DNA from: Thoreauomyces humboldtii
Lineage: Eukaryota; Chytridiomycota; Chytridiomycetes; Spizellomycetales; Powellomycetaceae
Length of the DNA stretch: 17,629 nt
Assembly: GCA_027596035.1 (NCBI GenBank)
Contig: JADGJA010000242.1
Location: forward strand, 10,604-28,232
Direction: 5' to 3'
The translations under genes were made by a program, and so were the position numbers. Each line of letters starts with the position of its first letter. The first letter of the stretch is position 1. Shown here in pieces: positions 7,340 through 17,553 of the stretch. The notes below the pieces were generated by a model. It did not search any database. It was not told the origin of the DNA and saw only the letters and a program-made list of their open reading frames with translations.

Positions 7340-10300
7340 ATGTCTTCTGGGTACGAGGAACTCTGTCAGGTGTTGCACGCAGGAGTGTCAGAAGACTCGA
7401 CGGTGCGCACGCAGGCGGACAACCAGCTCCAACAATGGGAAATTCAACCAGGTTTCCACGCCATGCTCCAAACGGTTGCGGCCGACGTGAACCTGGACTC
7501 GAAGCTGCGACTGCTTGCCGTGCTCACGTTGAAGAACGGCATCGACAAGTACTGGCGAAAGACGGTCCGCGTGGGGTGTGTCCGGGAGCTTCTCTTTTTG
7601 CCGATGTCGCCTCTCGATCGAGTCTCACTTACACGTCTCATCGTGACAGTGGCATCCAACCGCCAGAGAAGGAACAGATACGGAACACTGCGCTCTCTGC
7701 CGTGTTTACCGAAAGCGACGATAAGATCGCAAAGTACACCAGCATAGTCGTCTCAAAGATTGCACGACTCGATTTCCCGAAGGATTGGTGAGAACCTTTC
7801 TGTGTCGCTTGCCAGTCGATGAAACGTCCCACCGACATTTTCCCTGTTCCAGGCCACAGTTGTTGGAGATTCTTGTGCAAAACCTGCAGTCGTCCTTCGG
7901 CGAAAACGTGAATGCCGGAGATCCTCAACTGCAGCGCCTCCAACATCGATCTCTACAAACGCTCTACCTCGTCGTCAAAGCACTCTGTTCAAAGATGCTT
8001 CCTGCGAGCAGACAGAACTTTCGACAACTAGCGCCGCAGCTCCTGCAGTATACCGCCACCATCTTCCGTGATCGATGCGAGGAATGCTTCCGTCTGAGTG
8101 GGTCCTTGTCGGACGACATGCCTTTTGCAGACTATCAGGCTGTCACGAACGCCATCCAGCTCGCGGCCGTAGCGCTGAAGATCTTGAGGAAGGTCGTCGT
8201 GTACGGTTTCAAGCAGTACCATCAGGAAGGCGGAGTAGTGGAGATTTTGGGCATGTTGCTGCAGTATCTCCAGCGATTCCTTCCTCTGCGTACGTTGCCG
8301 CTGCGCCGTTCGTTCTACGCCAGACCAATCATCTGATCTGTTTCTCCACATCCATGGCGACGCAGGCGAAAAGGTCCCAGCGAATGCTGGCGGAGTCAAG
8401 AGACCGCTGAATACCATTCTGGTACAAATCGGCAAAGTGTTTTTGGATCTCGAGGAGCAGGATGTTGCCAGTTTCGTTCAGGTACCTAGCAGCATGCTCG
8501 TGGTCCAGTTCTACTGGAGCAGACTGGAAGCTAGCTCTGTTCCGAAGGGTACATATCTCTGCGACCGAAGGTCCAATCCCTTTTGCTCGCTCGGCTAACA
8601 GATGTCGACCCGCAGACGACATCATACAGGAAAAGATGCTCATTCAATCCCTCAGGCTCCTGAAATCCCTGCTGAAGAATCCTCAGCTCAGTCAACCTCT
8701 CGGCGTCGACATTTATCCTACGCCACAGGACGGCCTTCTCGACGCCCTGCCAAATTCATCGTTCACTCAAGCGGAGAGCCCGCCCGTTCGAAGGATCGTC
8801 AGCGAGACGCTGCTCACACCCGACTTTGTTGTACGTGCTTGTCAGATACTCGTTGGCCGTTACATGATTCTTAACGACGAGGAGCGGGAACTGTGGGCTG
8901 ATGATCCCGAGGAGTGGTTCGTGGAAAATGAGGCAGATCGTTGGGAGTTCAGCATCAGGGTAAGTTAGCTCGGATCTTTGCTGGCCATTCCTAGGGTCGG
9001 TGTCTACATGACATTGATCTCATCTGCTTCTAGGCGTGTGCGGAGAAGGTTTTTATGGATCTGATATCTACGAACAGGGCACTGCTCCAACCGGTCGTCA
9101 TGAGCATGTTGCAAGAAGCTTCAGGTTTAACTACAAATGACTTGCCTCTTCTCGTTCGTAGGTGACTAACATTCTCGCATCTTTAGCCTCACCAATGAAC
9201 GAATCCAGCATCCTTCTGAAGGACGCGGTATATTGCGCCGTCGGTCTAGCCGCCCATGATTTGTACGAGCAGGTCGACTTTGAATCCTGGTTCCTCGGTA
9301 CTCTTGTCGCGGAAGCCTCCACCGGAGACACCCGTCTCACGATCCTCCACCGTCGCATCCCCTGGCTCATCTCGCAATGGCTCCCCGTGCAACCGAAACC
9401 CGCTCTGTACGATCCGGTATACAGGCTCCTCGTTGGCGTCCTGACATCGGAAAACGACATGGTGGTCAGGTTGACCGCCGTCGCCGCGCTCAAGAAGGTT
9501 GTAGATGACTTTGGTTTCGAGCTCGATGTGTTTCGTCCTTTTGTTGCTCCTGTTCTGGACGCGTTGGCGAACGTAATGGCCGATGTCGATGGCGTAGATT
9601 GCTTGGGAGGAGTGGTTGGGTGTATCGCGATAGTAGTCGAGAGACTGCAAGGGGCGGTATGTTTCTTTCTTTCGGTACTCATTGAAGTCCGGATCGCGCT
9701 GAAGTTTTTCCTGCTCTTTGCGCAGATTGTAACGGAGGTCCCGCGGCTTATGCATATCCTGCCGACACTATGGCAAAGGGCTGGATCACAAGAGATGTTC
9801 AGAGCCTCCCTTCTGGGTATCATTTCGAAGCTCATTGTGGTGGGTTTCTCGTGCTTTATGTCCCACTCATCTTACACTAGACAGCTGCTGAAGTGCCTTC
9901 CAGTCTCTTCGAGCAGAGTCTCAGCAGCTTCATCCATTCGTCATCCCAATTTTGTCGTACAGCGTGAACGTGTCGAACGTAAGGATCTTGCGAAAGGCCT
10001 AGTAGCCCATCTATTTGCTGACATTCGAACTGTCCAGCCGGCACATGTCTACCTCCTCGAAGACGGTCTGGATCTGTGGCACGCAGTTGTTACCAACGCA
10101 ACGACGTGCTCGAACGAGATGCACCAGCTACTACCTTTCGCGGTCCAGATTTTGGGACACGGGAGCGAGTCTTTGAAAAAGATTCTCGCGATCGTCGAGT
10201 GTTACGTTGTTCTGGACGTTCGGGTGCTGCAGGTACAAGTCTGGTGGCAAACTCGACCTAGTGTGACTGTGCATGGTGTCTCATGCGCTCGCTTTTCTGT

Positions 10301-11274
10301 TTTAATCAGACCCATGGTCAGGGGATTCTAGCGCAGATCTCCGAGACCCTTGGACAGTCCCTGCGACCCGAAGCGGCCAAAGCAACACTTCACTGTCTCG
10401 ACACGATAGTGCAAGCCACTTACCCAGACCATCTGGCCGGTCTGGAGAGCGTGTTGGTGGAGACACAGGTAGTCGCCAAGCTCATACATACGGTTCGAAA
10501 CGTCAACGAGGTTGCCATCGTTATCGTGGGATGCATCGGCGTGCTCGCCAGGTTGACCCTTTGCGATCCGGTTTGGATGCTACCGATGTTGCTAGATGCG
10601 GGAGGACAGGACGCTCCTACGGCATTGGACGTTTGGTGCGAGAAGGTACGGACCCCTACCCTGACGCTTCAGTAGTCTCAAGGGCTGGGCTGACTCCACC
10701 GTGCTCGTCCCGCACGCAGGTGGACCACATGAGCCAATGGAAACAGAAGCGACTGACAGCGATAGGACTCACGTCCCTCTGCGGCACGCTTTGCACCCAA
10801 ACCTCTGCGGGCGATTCCGCTGACCTTCTCCGATCCCTGCTCGGCTCCCGGGTCCCCCTCATCCTTCCCGTCATCGCCAGCGTCCTAGCCGACACCCAGT
10901 CCCGCAAGCTCATGCCCCAGTACGGACATTACCGACACCTGAACGGGGAGGACGGCACCGAACTCGCCGAGGAAGACGACGGGATGGACGATCTGGCGGA
11001 CGACGACGACGTCTTTGAGGCTCCGGTGGACACGGATCCTTCGTCATCCCTGCATGCCGCGAGGAGACGGCAGCTCGCAGCCAGGGATCCTGGAGTCTGG
11101 GCTCCTGGGAACACAGAGGTCGGGGTGGACGGAACTAGAGCGACGTCGAGCGACGGCTTGAAGGCTTACGTCGCTGGGGTCTGGAGAGCGGTGGTGGGAG
11201 TCTGTGGACAGGGGCTTCTGGACGCCTGCGATGGCATCGAGGAAGTCAGGGAGCTCTTGGCTACTCATACTTGA
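7340..11274 (+). CDS. KAP120: Importin-11/Kap120-type karyopherin
   Basis: Importin-beta family nuclear transport receptor; human IPO11 and yeast Kap120 import a few specific cargoes, Kap120 being linked to ribosome biogenesis. Proposed exons: 7340-7575, 7650-7787, 7853-8289, 8366-8548, 8616-8959, 9034-9124, 9187-9656, 9726-9839, 9881-9961, 10041-10232, 10310-10645, 10720-11274. They total 1058 residues, close to the family. Landmarks are the N-terminal Ran-binding HEAT region with LTLKNGIDKYWRK and IQPPEKEQIR, then FYWSRL, NDEERELWADDPEEWF, LLKDAVYCAVGLAA and HVYLLEDGLDLW, all family hallmarks. The C-terminal exon has an acidic loop (about 10965-11020). The start ATG at 7340 follows a TATA/CT promoter. 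The intron before 9187 has a clear ACTAAC branch site. Exon 9 is the weak point: its upstream intron is only about 41 nt and its downstream intron seems to need a GC donor at 9962. Confidence 0.9.
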
Positions 11275-11494
11275 GTTTCTTTTTTGTGAAGGGTGGAAGT
11301 GCAATCATGTAACAGCATTATAGATAGAGGAGCTACACAGGGGATGTGAGGAGTGACCGACACAACACGTTTTCATCAATAGAGTCATCAGCAGACATTG
11401 ACCTCTCAAGAGATCGACGAGTAGGAGGAACAATCAGGAAGAGCAAGGACGTGAGTAGCCTTGCATTTTTGAAGTATGTACAAAAATAAGACTA

Positions 11495-12710
11495 CTACGA
11501 CTTCGCCATCTCCTCCTCGTCCTCCGAGTCCATTCCGAGCGACAATGCTACGCGAGCGGCCAGCGCTCTTCGCTCATCATCCGGGAGAGTACTTCCGTGC
11601 TCTGTCGAGAGGCAGAGCTGGCTAATGAGCACCCGTGTGGCACGATGTCCGCGATCCAGGAGAAACCTCACCTCTGAGTCCCTTGAAGGCCCTGAAAGTC
11701 CTCTCGAAGAACCCATCGTCCTCGTCTCCGTCTTCGTCGCTCTCCATTGCCAAGCCTTGCAGGGAAGCCAAGAGAGCTTCGGCCGAGAAAGACGGTGGAT
11801 CCGAGCGTGATGATGGCGGCACCGCGGCATCCACGCCGGGACCTGCATGCATTGACGGAATCTCTCCGACGGTACTCCCAGCGCCTTTGTCCACCAAGAC
11901 CAGCCCGTCCCACGCGTTGGCTTCCAGAGCTTCCAGGATCCGCGGGATGCCGACACGGGGAGCGAAGGCTTCCGAAGCGTCCCCTTCGCCGTCTTCGCCT
12001 TCGTCTCTGTCTCGTTCCTCGACGGAAAGGGTTCCCTCCAAGTCGCACATGTCCACGTACTCCAACCCGTTCTCGACGCAGAAGGCCTCGTGCTCCTCCC
12101 GATCCTCCGTCCCTCCTCTCCCGATCGTCGTCGCGGAGTCCCCGTCCGTCGAGGTGGTCGCGTCGTTGGCGATGCAGAGCACGACGCCCGGTTCCACTTC
12201 CTCCAGGAACCTCGTCCACTTCCTGACGGGTTCGAACGTGTCCGGTCGGTTCCTGTCGTAGACGAAGATGAAACCGTCCACGGCTTCCTTTCCGATGTCG
12301 CACCATCGTTGCATGTCCTGGTCTGGAGTTTCGGCATCGCCGTCGTGGAGTGTGTCAACCCAGAGGACCACGGAAGCGGTGTAGTACCGGGTGGTGAGTG
12401 TTAGCGGGTGGGTTGACGGGGTGCTGGTAGTAGTGATGGTAAAGGTATTTGCATCGGAAGATGAGGAGGCATTGCCTGAGACATGAGCGGAAAGTTCTGG
12501 TGGTGAAGTAAATTGGCTTGGGGTTGGTTATGACACGGAAGGAGTGCTAAACCTGCACATACTTTGAATGAGACGGTGTTTTCCAGTCTTAGGACAACCT
12601 AAAACGAGGATCTTGTTCTTGATGTGGGGAGCATCTCGGTGCTCTGCCGCGTTCTCGTGGTCTTCTCTGAGTTCTGTATCGTCGGAGAGCATGTTCGAAA
12701 CGGGACCCAT
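11495..12710 (-). CDS. AAGAB: AAGAB/p34-like clathrin adaptor assembly chaperone
   Basis: Related to alpha- and gamma-adaptin-binding protein p34 (AAGAB; yeast relative Irc6), a pseudo-GTPase that helps assemble AP1/AP2 clathrin adaptors in the cytosol. Exons in order of translation: 12563-12710, 11672-12475, 11495-11601, with introns 12476-12562 (GTATGT...CTCAG) and 11602-11671 (GTGAGG...GACAG), both phase 1, giving 352 residues. Visible parts: a P-loop-like KILVLGCPKTGKHR (about residues 33-46), a Ser/Thr-rich insert, RYYTASVVLWVD, GFIFVYDRNRPDTFEPVRKW (the G-domain core strand), an acidic loop, and the C-terminal module FFERTFRAFKGLREHG then LPDDERRALAARVALSL. This matches the family's C-terminal helix pair with its conserved LP-x(2-3)-R. 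Second intron removal is needed to create that module. Start choice: first ATG of exon 1; a second ATG lies six codons in. Confidence 0.87.
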
Positions 12711-12779
12711 GTGGGGGGAATGAAGGCCTAGGACGACGGCAGACTTCTGGTGACTGGTCCCGTTTCCTGTCCGAACATG
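12690..12779 (-). repeat. Inverted repeat across the AAGAB-like start codon
   Basis: The 18 bases at 12690-12707 (codons 2-7 of the AAGAB-like gene) are the reverse complement of 12756-12779, except for a 6-base insertion (12767-12772 region) in the upstream arm. The loop is about 48 nt and contains the start codon at 12708-12710. In a minus-strand transcript this could fold as a bulged hairpin over the initiation site. Confidence 0.85.
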
Positions 12780-12812
12780 GTTTGTCCGAGAACAATAAGC
12801 AGGACTCGAGAA

Positions 12813-12996
12813 ACGCGTACCGTTGTAAAGGTGCTCAGAGCCCCCCCTCTTCCTGGCTCCGAGCCATCATTTCTACCGCTATCGACTTGTGTCGTTGGCA
12901 CCATTTCTTCCCATTGCTTCCCGACAAACGCGTGAGGGGAACAAGTCGACAGCGAGGAAGAGGGGGGGCTCTGAGCACCTTAACTACGGTAAACGT
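12813..12996. repeat. 184-bp inverted repeat element (hairpin or MITE-like)
   Basis: Arms 12813-12858 and 12951-12996 (46 nt each) are inverted copies. The inner 27 bases are perfect (12828-12854 against 12955-12981) and include a run of seven C on one arm and seven G on the other. The outer 15-16 bases match with a few substitutions. The spacer is about 92 nt. No transposase gene and no clear target-site duplication were seen. Confidence 0.92.
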
Positions 12997-13373
12997 AGAA
13001 ATCACTCGTTGACGTGAAGAAAAGCGAAGCCGGAGAAAGCACAAGAAGGTAACGAGAGTTCCGAGACAGATAGCAAAGATATAATTGAGATGAACAAGAA
13101 AGAACCAGAGAGTAAATGTACAGAGAAGAAGCGTCCTTGCTCTTGGATGGTGTTCTGGAAAGAAGTAGGCAGGTGAGTGGGTAGACCCTCTGCATTTACA
13201 CTGGTAGTCCCTCTCCAGGGTCAATCTGCGGGGCTGATCAAAGTCTCGAATAAGTTCCGTCGGGGATGTGGGCCCCTTGCATCGAAGTATGTATGGTATG
13301 ATACTGAAAGCCCCAAAGTAGTATCGCCAAATCCTGTTGTTTTCTGAGCATATGCTTACTTGACTCCAGTCAA

Positions 13374-14060
13374 GCTCACCCAGAGTCCTCCAGCAAGAAG
13401 CATAGCATGTCCGCGGGCACAGAGCAGCCGTGCGAGTATCGAGCCTTGACCTCCCAAAGAAGCCGATGCCTCTGTCGAAAGAATTATACATTCACAAGAA
13501 TGTGCGACCGATATGCGAAGGAGGTGTGAAGAAAATGGTTGGGCTCGAGGTTCCAGCTGGAAATTGATATGAGCCATGGTGTTTCATGAGCAAGAAGGTC
13601 CAGCATATCGTCGATACCCGATAAGAAAAGGTGGCGGTGAGCGTCTTGATGAGTGAGCGGCTCTCTGGTTTCTGAGCGGCATCGTTATCTGACCGAGCGG
13701 ACGCAGCAAGGCTTGTTATCTGCTCGACAAATTGGGGTTCAGGTCGAGTTGAAGTACTCACCATGTAGATTGTCGGTGCGATCAGCAAAACCGCTGGTTG
13801 TAGAGTAGGACCTGACCTTCTACGTTCTTTCTGTTCCTCTCAATAGAAGCAGGTAAGGATTAGATTAATGACTGACCGGACTGCAAAGCCTGAGATCGCA
13901 CTGGAAACAGTCAGAGAGGGTAGGGAGCCCAAGGTATGGAGCGACTCGGCTACTTCTAGGAGAAAGTCGAACGCACTTGCTCCTCCGTGGCCGCAGCAGG
14001 CCCCAACGTATATGCACCAGTGATTGCTACACGCAACTCGCAATGATTACTCACGTCTTT
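13374..14060 (-). other. Possible unresolved or decayed membrane-protein gene
   Basis: Several minus-strand fragments sit next to good donor sequences: LQPAVLLIAPTIYM (13762-13803) ends at a GTGAGT donor; SAISGFAVRS (13873-13902) ends near GTCAGT; GGQGSILARLLCARGHAMLLAGGLW (13380-13454, quoted by its ends GGQGS and AGGLW) meets GTGAGC; another GTGAGT lies at about 14050. Order and hydrophobicity weakly recall the seven-helix RTA1-like lipid-translocating family. I could not join them into one continuous frame: no start codon is convincing, and the usual Phe-x-x-x-Asp helix segment is not found in frame. It may be a pseudogene, a diverged gene, or chance. Confidence 0.22.
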
Positions 14061-14267
14061 TGGGCGATATGATGCCCCCCGTCTCCCTTCACCAGCGGAA
14101 AGGGAGAGGCCTCTGTCGAAACGCCAAGCCATAACAAGGTTTTATGCATCAGCCTCGTAGGTCCCTCTCACCCCCTAACAAACTAGGATTCGGCATCGAT
14201 CCTTTCATTCGACCATAGCGCTTTCTCTTCTCACCTTGCCTCTCATATCGCCTCACTCCGCCAGACC

Positions 14268-16679
14268 ATGTCCTTGCCCGCCTCTCCGACCTTCTTCTTC
14301 TTTGCCGTCGTCCTCGCGGTCCTATGTATTCTTCCCGGCGTCAAAGCTTTCGGAGCAGGAAACATCCCGTCCGTTGCATTCCTCGAGGGGAAGGCTTTCA
14401 GACACGGAGACATCGAGGACATCATCGCCACCCTGGTGATCGCAAAGGGAGCCATCTCGATCCTCTCCAAAAAGTTCAGCAAGATGAACGTCAAGCAGAT
14501 CTACTTCGGAAACTGGCTCCGTGACTACAGTCAGGCCATCGACGTCGGTACCCTCTCCAAGGGCATCAGCAAGGCAACCCTGATGACCCTCGTCGCCGTC
14601 CTAGGATTCAGCGAGCACGGCTACGCCACCGAGGAGTTCGAGGTCACGGAGCAGAGGCTGGGAGTCTATCGGGCGGAAGAACACATTGACAACCCCAAAG
14701 GATATGCCGAAGGCCAGGACGCCCGAAAGTGGGATCCTCGACTGCGCGGACCCGTCGATCCGCGCGAGCTCGAGGTCGACCTTCGAACCGGACTCAAGAA
14801 CTACATCGGGAACGAACAGGGTGGATGGTCTACTTCCACCGTCTTTGTCCGTCAGTCCTTTGAGCGTTCCATTCAAGCTTACCGTGCTGGCGACCATAAG
14901 GAGGCTCGACGCCTCCTGGGCCAGGGCCTGCACACGCTCGAGGATTACTCCGCCCACAGCAACTTCGTCGAGCTCACTCTTATCGAGTTGGGCAACACCC
15001 ACGTCTTCCCGTTCGTCGGCGAAAACACTGCCATCCGCACGCCACGTGGACAGGTCGTTTACCCCATCGTCACAGGCACCTTCGGAGGAATGGACTTTGC
15101 CCATTCGCTCCTCGGAGAGGCTACGGACAAAATCTCGGCGACATCGGTCTCGAGCCTCAGCAAGAACATGACTGAAGCTCAGTCGAAGGAGCGCGGCGTT
15201 GGCGACAACCAGCTGATCAGCTTGCTCGGACAGCTTCCTGGAATGGAAGGAGTCGAACGCGATGTCCAGGAACTCGACCGAGCTCCCGTGGCCACGGACC
15301 CGGTGCAGATCAGGGCCAGCGTGTGGCGCATCCTGGAGGTCCGCGACAAGATCATGAGGGCGGTCGACAAGACCATCGAGACCATTCCAGGGCTGAGCTG
15401 GCTGACTGAGAAGATCGGTGAATCTCTACAGCTTTGGATCCTGGGTTTGCTCGAGGTAAGAAGCAATGACATTTAGATTAGATCCCCGAAATGATTGCTT
15501 CGCTGACCCGATTCTTTGTAGCCTCTGATGCGACCCATCTTGCAACAAGTCGTCGGCAAGCTTCAGATGGGCTCGGCAGAGATCACCGAGTCTGAGCAAC
15601 AGAAGGAGGTCTTCAACAACCCCAATTGCATGGATCCTACGCACTCTATGCTGAGTAAGGATCACTTCGATCTTTTCTTGAACGAGCCCGCAGGCCTTGT
15701 GGCGAGAGTCGTCGTCCGCCACGTCGTGACCGCGATGGTGAAAGCCTGGACCTCGAACGACAACGCTAGCGTCGAGACAGTGCTTCACACAGCTATGCAG
15801 GTCTTTGTGCATCCCGCCGACTTTGGATTCCAGAAAAGTGCTCTCCAGCAAGAAATGATCGACACCGTCAGGGTGTGGGCCGACAAGAATCGCGACGCTA
15901 TCGCAAGACTCGACAAGGCGAGCGTGCAGGCTGGCATGAACAGGCGTCATCCTGATCCTGCGGAAGGCGTACCCGGAGCCCCGATGGGAAGGGGCGGTTG
16001 CTGTGGCAGCATGTCGTTCGATGGTCCCAAAATGCCTATAGCTACGGGCTCTCACGGTTACGGCACACCGCACGACGTGCCTAGTCCGAGGGCAGGCGGC
16101 GGTCCTTCCGCTCAAGGATACGGGTTTCCTGGTGCCCAGCAGCAGCAGGAGCAGCATTTCCAGCAACCCGCCTACCAACAGCAACAGAATCAAAGCTACG
16201 CTTCTCCCCCGGTGAACGTTTACAATGCCCCGCAGTATAACAACGCCCCGCCGTACGGTAATCAGCAGGACGAAAGATACAGTGCTCCTCCTCCAATGCC
16301 TTCGTACGGAGGTGGTCCCCACCATGCTCCTGCTCCCGTCAGTCCTTACAACGCGCCGCAGTACGGCAACGCTCCTCAGTATGGAAACGACAGCGATAAG
16401 TACAACAATAACAACAACCAGGGACCGGGTTACGGGCAAGGAGGATACGAGCCTCAGCCGTACGGTGGAGGTCCTCCGCCGCCTCAGCAACAATACGGAG
16501 GCCCTCCTCGACCCGCATACGGATTTGACGGACAACCCATCGACCAGTCTCAACCTCAGTACGGCAGCGTAGGCGGACCGCCTCAAGGAGGATACCAGCA
16601 GTTTCCGGATCAAGGTCTTCCGTATCAACAGCATCAGCATCAGCAGCATCCGCATGATGGCCACCATCACCACCATTAG
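14268..16679 (+). CDS. HET-C heterokaryon incompatibility-type protein
   Basis: HET-C homologue (in Neurospora, het-c allele differences control heterokaryon incompatibility; close relatives occur in fungi that do not show it). Exons 14268-15455 and 15522-16679, intron 15456-15521 (GTAAGA...TTGTAG, phase 0), 781 residues, about the family length. The N-terminus is a secretory signal (hydrophobic residues 9-23, likely cut after VKA, 27). Conserved stretches: FRHGDIEDI (44-52), GNWLRDYSQAID (81-92) and LHTLEDYSAHSNF (221-233), whose His/Asp/His spacing resembles a metal-binding site, although no activity can be claimed. From about residue 560 the protein is Gly/Pro/Gln/Tyr-rich with NAPQY repeats and ends in a His-rich tail. 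The ATG is preceded by a CT-rich leader. It is convergent with SEC61-beta. Confidence 0.95.
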
Positions 16680-17032
16680 CGGTTGCATGGTCTGGCTTAT
16701 TAGGTCATTTTTGAAGGGCCATGATGAATTCTTGGCGATTAGGAAGATGGTAGTTGTAGCTGCAAGTTCAACGGGTGCGAGTGACCAATAGTAGGAACCT
16801 CACGTATATGAATCAAAGAGCTTGGATTGTGTCCGACCTCACGGTGGGAGGCCGCGCTGCATCCATTGTTCGGGAAACTTGACAACGCCTGATCACAATG
16901 TAACGTTTCCTGTTTTCTTTTGTTGACCTGCCTCCCCGGTCGGTCTCTCCCAAAAACCCGGCCCCCACACGCTAAAACGAGACCCTCTCTCCAAGTACCA
17001 TCCGCTTTCACCATCGTTTTCCAGGTGCCCCC
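16680..17032. other. Convergent 3' intergenic region, 353 bp
   Basis: Between the HET-C stop (+) and the SEC61-beta stop (-). It presumably contains both 3' UTRs. I see no conserved frame, repeat or RNA gene in it. Confidence 0.55.
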
Positions 17033-17553
17033 TCAACGTGTGTACTTTCCAACTATAAGGACATAAGTCATCTGTCAGTGGACTTCCATTTGACACAAAG
17101 CGGGGCGATATGAGTGAATGATCCGTACCGATGTGCAGGATGAAGACGGACGCGATGAAAGTCAAACTTGCGACAAGGACGACGACGGGGTCACTATGGA
17201 CGGGAAAACCAACGAGGATGTCAATTGATTGCCGGAAGCCTTGTTTCCAGCGATCGTGATCCATTTCCCCAAGCACATTCCGGTTTCCGAGCGTCTCAGC
17301 CGCGTCCCTTTCCACATGCAGGTCCGAGCGGGTACCCCGACACCTGACAGGGAAAAGATGACCAAAGAACGTACACTTTGATTCCGGGCGAGTCGTCGGT
17401 GTAGATGCGCATCATCCCTCCAGGACCGGCGGTGGGACCGGCGCGAGTCGCGGCGGCTCCGGAGGATCGGGATGCGGTTCCGCCTGTGGTGCGTCGACGG
17501 AGTCCCGCTGCGGTGCGCGGCGCGGTGGAGGCTGGTGCTGCCGTTGTGTCTGA
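17033..17553 (-). CDS. SEC61B: SEC61-beta translocon subunit, 5'-partial
   Basis: Small tail-anchored subunit of the ER Sec61 translocation channel. Exons visible on the minus strand: 17375-17553, 17129-17193 and 17033-17052, with introns 17194-17374 (GTACGT...CATAG, phase 2) and 17053-17128 (GTACGG...TATAG, phase 1). Spliced, the conserved block is MMRIYTDDSPGIKVDPVVVL followed by a single membrane helix ending SVFILHI and the tail VGKYTR. The N-terminal part is Ala/Thr/Arg-rich and disordered, as in the family. Exon 2 opens in phase 0 after a CAACAG acceptor, and an in-frame stop lies upstream, so at least one short 5' exon with the start codon (perhaps little more than the ATG) lies beyond the window. 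Visible part is 87 residues, consistent with the usual size of about 90. Confidence 0.92.

Larger units (their letters stand above)
12711..14267. other. Long region without a resolved gene, 1557 bp
   Basis: Lies between the starts of the AAGAB-like gene (-) and HET-C (+). It contains two inverted repeats (12690-12779 overlapping its edge, and 12813-12996), a pyrimidine-rich minus-strand stretch at about 13020-13140, and minus-strand fragments with good donor signals at 13374-14060. The plus strand has no open frame of note from about 13012 to 14236. The last ~50 bases before 14268 are CT-rich, as expected for the HET-C leader. Confidence 0.6.

Noticed and set aside
9817..9884. Alternative 68-nt intron using the GTATCA donor in the karyopherin
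   Set aside because: Phase fits, but it would delete GIISKLIV, which aligns with a conserved helix of Kap120/IPO11; the short-intron model keeps it.
11635..12306. Long frames on both strands (208 and 212 codons) inside the AAGAB-like gene
   Set aside because: GC-rich shadow frames dominated by Ser/Pro or Arg; the third frame carries the G-domain-like and C-terminal motifs.
12835..13491. 218-codon minus-strand frame with a hydrophobic stretch
   Set aside because: It runs through the inverted repeat and a pyrimidine-rich tract that yields Leu/Phe by composition; no recognisable domain. Mentioned only as part of the unresolved region.
13000..14250. Possible tRNA or other structured RNA gene
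   Set aside because: Looked for A- and B-box-like motifs; only imperfect GGTTC fragments were found, with no cloverleaf that I could pair.
15426..16688. 420-codon open frame on the minus strand
   Set aside because: Antisense to HET-C; composition is low-complexity Val/Leu/Arg mirroring the repetitive HET-C tail, with no motif, whereas the plus strand is clearly HET-C.
16893..17315. 140-codon minus-strand frame
   Set aside because: It is SEC61-beta exon 3 read through its introns; splicing gives the correct family ending.
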